A stretch of 64,000 nucleotides of DNA from JANYGA01 sp031420415 (GTDB taxonomy: Bacteria > Vulcanimicrobiota > Vulcanimicrobiia > Vulcanimicrobiales > Vulcanimicrobiaceae). The notes under the pieces are model-generated. The model saw nothing but the letters and a program-made list of their open reading frames with translations, was not told the origin of the DNA and ran no database searches. The translations under genes were made by a program, and so were the position numbers. Location of the stretch: contig JANOMT010000029.1 in assembly GCA_031420415.1 (NCBI GenBank), positions 130,566 to 194,565 of the forward strand, in the 5' to 3' direction. Shown in pieces: positions 63,122-64,000 of this stretch; position 1 is the first letter of the stretch; every line of letters begins with the position of its first letter.

Positions 63122-64000
63122 GTGACTGAATTGGCATGGACCCAAGGCGAACGCAGTGCGTACGAGCGAAATGGCTCGATCGTCGACGTTTTCGGAGCTG
63201 TTGCTGCTTTAGATCCTAGCGCGCTCGCCGTGGTCGACGAAGGACGTGTCGTTTCTTACGAGGATCTCGAACGAGCTTCGAACCAATTCGCGCACTATCT
63301 CCGTTCGCGCGGCGTTCTATCGGGGTCTCGCGTCGGCGTCGCAATGGAACGGTCGATCGACGTACCCTGCGTTCTGCTCGGCATTCTTAAAGCGGGCGCG
63401 TCATACGTCCCACTCGAGGCCTCGCAGCCGGCTGATCGTCTCTCGTATATCATCGAGGACGTCGGCATCGCGTGTGTCGTCGTGGAGACCTTATCGGATG
63501 GAGACGCATTTCGGGGCGTAGACATCGTTAGCGTTCGTGACGACGCGGGTGCAATCGCCTCATACTCCGCGATCAGACCTGACGTTCTCGTAGCGGCGGA
63601 CTCGCTCGCATACGTCATGTATACCTCAGGTTCGACCGGCACGCCCAAAGGGGTGGAAATTGTTCACCGTGGCGTTCTCCGACTCGTCCGCGGCGCAGAC
63701 TATATCTCGATCGCCCGAGACGACGTGTTTTTCCAGTTTGCGCCTCTCGCTTTCGACGCGTCCACCTTCGAGATTTGGGGCGCACTCCTCAACGGGGCGA
63801 CGCTTGCCGTACCGGTAAAGGGTTCACTTTCTTTCGCGGAGGTTGGCACGGCTCTTCGCAGGTTCGGCGTGACGGTGCTGTGGCTGACGGCACCGCTCTT
63901 CAGCTTGATGGTGAGGTCCGAGCTACCATTATTTGAGGGTTTGCGGTGTCTTCTGACTGGTGGCGACATCGTCTCTGCTAAGGACGCGGCCGCCTTCATC
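63122..64000 (+). CDS. NRPS beginning with an adenylation domain (runs off right edge)
   Basis: GTG start; 293 residues visible. The adenylation domain begins almost at once (GSIVDVFGAVAALDP), so there is no N-terminal condensation domain. A3 is YTSGSTGTPKG; A4 is FDASTFEIW with Asp212; then TVLWLTAPLF and LLTGGD. By hand alignment to GrsA, the first six specificity residues read D-A-F-W-L-G, which match the start of the valine code DAFWLGGTFK. The last residues are outside the window. Confidence 0.93.
   Translation, partial: MTELAWTQGERSAYERNGSIVDVFGAVAALDPSALAVVDEGRVVSYEDLERASNQFAHYLRSRGVLSGSRVGVAMERSIDVPCVLLGILKAGASYVPLEASQPADRLSYIIEDVGIACVVVETLSDGDAFRGVDIVSVRDDAGAIASYSAIRPDVLVAADSLAYVMYTSGSTGTPKGVEIVHRGVLRLVRGADYISIARDDVFFQFAPLAFDASTFEIWGALLNGATLAVPVKGSLSFAEVGTALRRFGVTVLWLTAPLFSLMVRSELPLFEGLRCLLTGGDIVSAKDAAAFI

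Overview
This is a 64 kb stretch of a GC-rich bacterial chromosome. Gene ends often overlap by 1-4 nt and GTG or TTG starts are common. I saw no tRNA, rRNA, CRISPR array, transposase or phage gene. The content is that of an aerobic heterotroph with an envelope that supports RND efflux: phenylacetyl-CoA epoxidase, acyl-CoA dehydrogenases, B12-dependent methionine synthase and a branched-chain amino acid ABC transporter. The taxon cannot be fixed from the sequence alone. A deep-branching soil or acidophile lineage such as Eremiobacterota would fit, but that is only an impression.

Layout. 1-1.4 kb: 5' part of treZ (trehalose synthesis) and an exported MsrB. 1.4-6.4 kb: enoyl-CoA hydratase, SDR, large acyl-CoA dehydrogenase and a lipoprotein beta-propeller. 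6.5-9.6 kb: an ECF sigma/anti-sigma pair divergent from an exported DUF305 protein and a YVTN propeller, with a strong inverted repeat between them. 9.7-16.4 kb (minus strand): gyrA-gyrB followed by four small genes (exported 99-aa protein, DUF1003, DCC thiol oxidoreductase, DUF2071). 16.4-21.7 kb: DUF5069, a TetR regulator, a stand-alone MaoC hydratase like the hydratase half of PaaZ, and a tightly overlapping paaABCDE. 21.7-26.5 kb: S9 peptidase, second acyl-CoA dehydrogenase and two small proteins around a bidirectional terminator. 26.8-30.7 kb: ATP-dependent DNA ligase and ligase-associated exonuclease (the latter with a perfect LexA-type SOS box), enclosing a LolA-like protein and a stand-alone Lrp sensor domain. 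30.7-38.7 kb: cysteine synthase, M16 peptidase, asparaginase II and an RND pump subunit. 38.8-48.5 kb: DUF4242, gamma-carbonic anhydrase-like protein, a liv transporter split into convergent halves, metH and a CbiX-like chelatase.

48.7-64 kb is the most unusual part: a hybrid polyketide/non-ribosomal peptide cluster that continues past the right edge. A LuxR regulator and an Sfp/EntD phosphopantetheinyl transferase lie on the minus strand. Divergently come a 2,639-residue synthase (KS-AT-ACP-aminotransferase-C-A-PCP), a carrier-less condensation-thioesterase protein, a JmjC/cupin-type oxygenase, a membrane glycosyltransferase of the GT39/PMT type, and the start of another NRPS that begins directly with an adenylation domain. 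The predicted product is a peptide carrying a beta-amino acyl unit, possibly hydroxylated and glycosylated. In the gap between the C-TE gene and the oxygenase I find the last ~50 codons of a second, decayed thioesterase. This suggests that the release step of the assembly line was rebuilt by recombination.
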